Positions 63,493-64,000 of a stretch of 64,000 nucleotides of DNA are shown here, in pieces (the stretch's first letter is position 1; each line of letters opens with the position of its first letter). The stretch is from Clostridia bacterium (lineage in GTDB: Bacteria; Bacillota_A; Clostridia; TANB77; CAG-508), in the NCBI GenBank assembly GCA_022791475.1, contig JAAVZD010000017.1:4368-68367 (forward strand), in the 5' to 3' direction. The notes under the pieces were generated by a model. It had not been told where the DNA came from. It saw nothing but the letters and a program-made list of their open reading frames with translations, and did no database searches. The position numbers and the translations under genes were made by a program.

Positions 63493-63500
63493 TTTTTTAT

Positions 63501-64000
63501 TTATTCTTTACTTTCATTCAAATATCTTTGATACATTTCATCCATACTGGAAATATATTGCATGTCTTGTTTTACTTTAAATTTTTCGTATTCATTTTCA
63601 GCTTTTTCAAGAGCTTGTTTATGTGAGATTTTTCCTGAAGTTTGCAATATTTCTTTTTTTCTGAATTTTAACAAGTTATCCGTTTCTTCTATCCAATTTT
63701 TCATTGTCATTACTTGATTTTCTTCTGCCATTGATTCTGCATAATCTAAAAATAAAGTAGTTAAATTATTTAATTGTTTTATTTCTGTTTCATTTAAATA
63801 ATTTTTAGCTATACTAACATCGTATTTATATATCATTCCATTAGGTGCTTCTTTCCAAGTAGTTAGTCCCATATTTTCTTTGTCTGCATTTACTCTTTCA
63901 TAAATTAATTCTGCTGCAGTATGACCTGTTATTGCATAGTGCAATTTATTTTGAACAATTTTGAAAAACATATATGCTTCTTCTGATTGTTTATCATAAT
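63501..64000 (-). CDS. RhuM-family protein, C-terminal part (5' end outside window)
   Basis: The frame is open to the right edge: the residues before the first Met read YDKQSEEAYMFFKIVQNKLH, matching RhuM. Then comes AITGHTAAELIYERVNADKE, MGLTTWKEAPNGMIYKYDVS, IAKNYLNETEIKQLNNLTTL, and a charged C-terminus. Unlike the copy at 38032 this stretch has no stops, with Trp present in TTWKEAPN. RhuM-family genes are usually found on islands and phage-like elements; they were named from a Salmonella island, and the molecular role is not fixed. Its place upstream of a cut cotJC suggests it came with an insertion. Confidence 0.85.
   Translation of the reverse strand, partial: YDKQSEEAYMFFKIVQNKLHYAITGHTAAELIYERVNADKENMGLTTWKEAPNGMIYKYDVSIAKNYLNETEIKQLNNLTTLFLDYAESMAEENQVMTMKNWIEETDNLLKFRKKEILQTSGKISHKQALEKAENEYEKFKVKQDMQYISSMDEMYQRYLNESKE

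Overview
The window is a very AT-rich (roughly 27-28% G+C by eye) stretch of a chromosome from a low-GC, probably gut-dwelling Clostridia-type Firmicute. The evidence is the gene set (AddA, a SigH-type sporulation sigma factor, a CotJC coat protein, RqcH, a T-box in front of pheS, QueH), the heavy use of ATA and AGA codons, strong AGGAGG ribosome-binding sites, and promoters of the TTGACA-17-TATAAT type. Naming a genus from this alone would be a guess.

Layout. 1-4.5 kb holds the 3' part of addA, invaded by a short dispersed repeat and frameshifted, a small membrane protein, and a 758-aa orphan coiled-coil protein whose predicted 5' UTR is two stacked stem-loops. 4.5-6.4 kb holds deoB convergent with an HNH/ParB-like gene across a near-perfect 79-bp palindrome. 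6.6-33.7 kb is one long co-directional surface-glycan operon. It carries an ABC exporter pair (Wzm/Wzt-like), two methyltransferases of which one has a kinase-like domain, many GT2 glycosyltransferases, several large polytopic membrane proteins (DUF2142, DUF6077-like and GT-C-like), a Wzx-type flippase, GmhA/HldE/GmhB for ADP-heptose, and two GT9 heptosyltransferases. 33.8-36.1 kb holds rmlD, a tiny minus-strand gene and a GtrB-like glycosyltransferase. 36.3-44.1 kb holds ruvB, queH, a decayed rhuM, a frameshifted membrane protein, polA and a lytic transglycosylase. 44.1-49.2 kb holds a DnaA-box cluster, an AIM24-family gene and T-box-pheS-pheT. 49.2-56.9 kb holds yvcK, small singletons, ligA (frameshifted) and rqcH. 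57-60 kb holds sigH, tRNA-Thr and ychF. 60-64 kb holds a membrane-tethered ECF sigma factor with a DUF4362/DUF3221-like partner, a truncated cotJC and a second rhuM running off the edge.

How it fits together. The glycan operon can be read as one pathway. GmhA, HldE and GmhB make ADP-heptose and RmlD makes dTDP-rhamnose. GT2 and GT9 enzymes build a chain. The methyltransferase/kinase-like pair may cap it, and Wzt, with its C-terminal carbohydrate-binding domain, would recognise the cap for export by Wzm. A Wzx flippase suggests a second export route.

Two features cut across the whole window. At least three families of short palindromic repeats sit between genes, once inside a coding sequence, and no transposase is seen. 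A set of single small genes on the minus strand, most with a near-consensus promoter and a shared hairpin terminator, is scattered among plus-strand housekeeping genes. Five genes are broken: addA, rhuM, a membrane protein, ligA and cotJC. The ligA and membrane-protein lesions look like single-base frameshifts and could be sequence errors.
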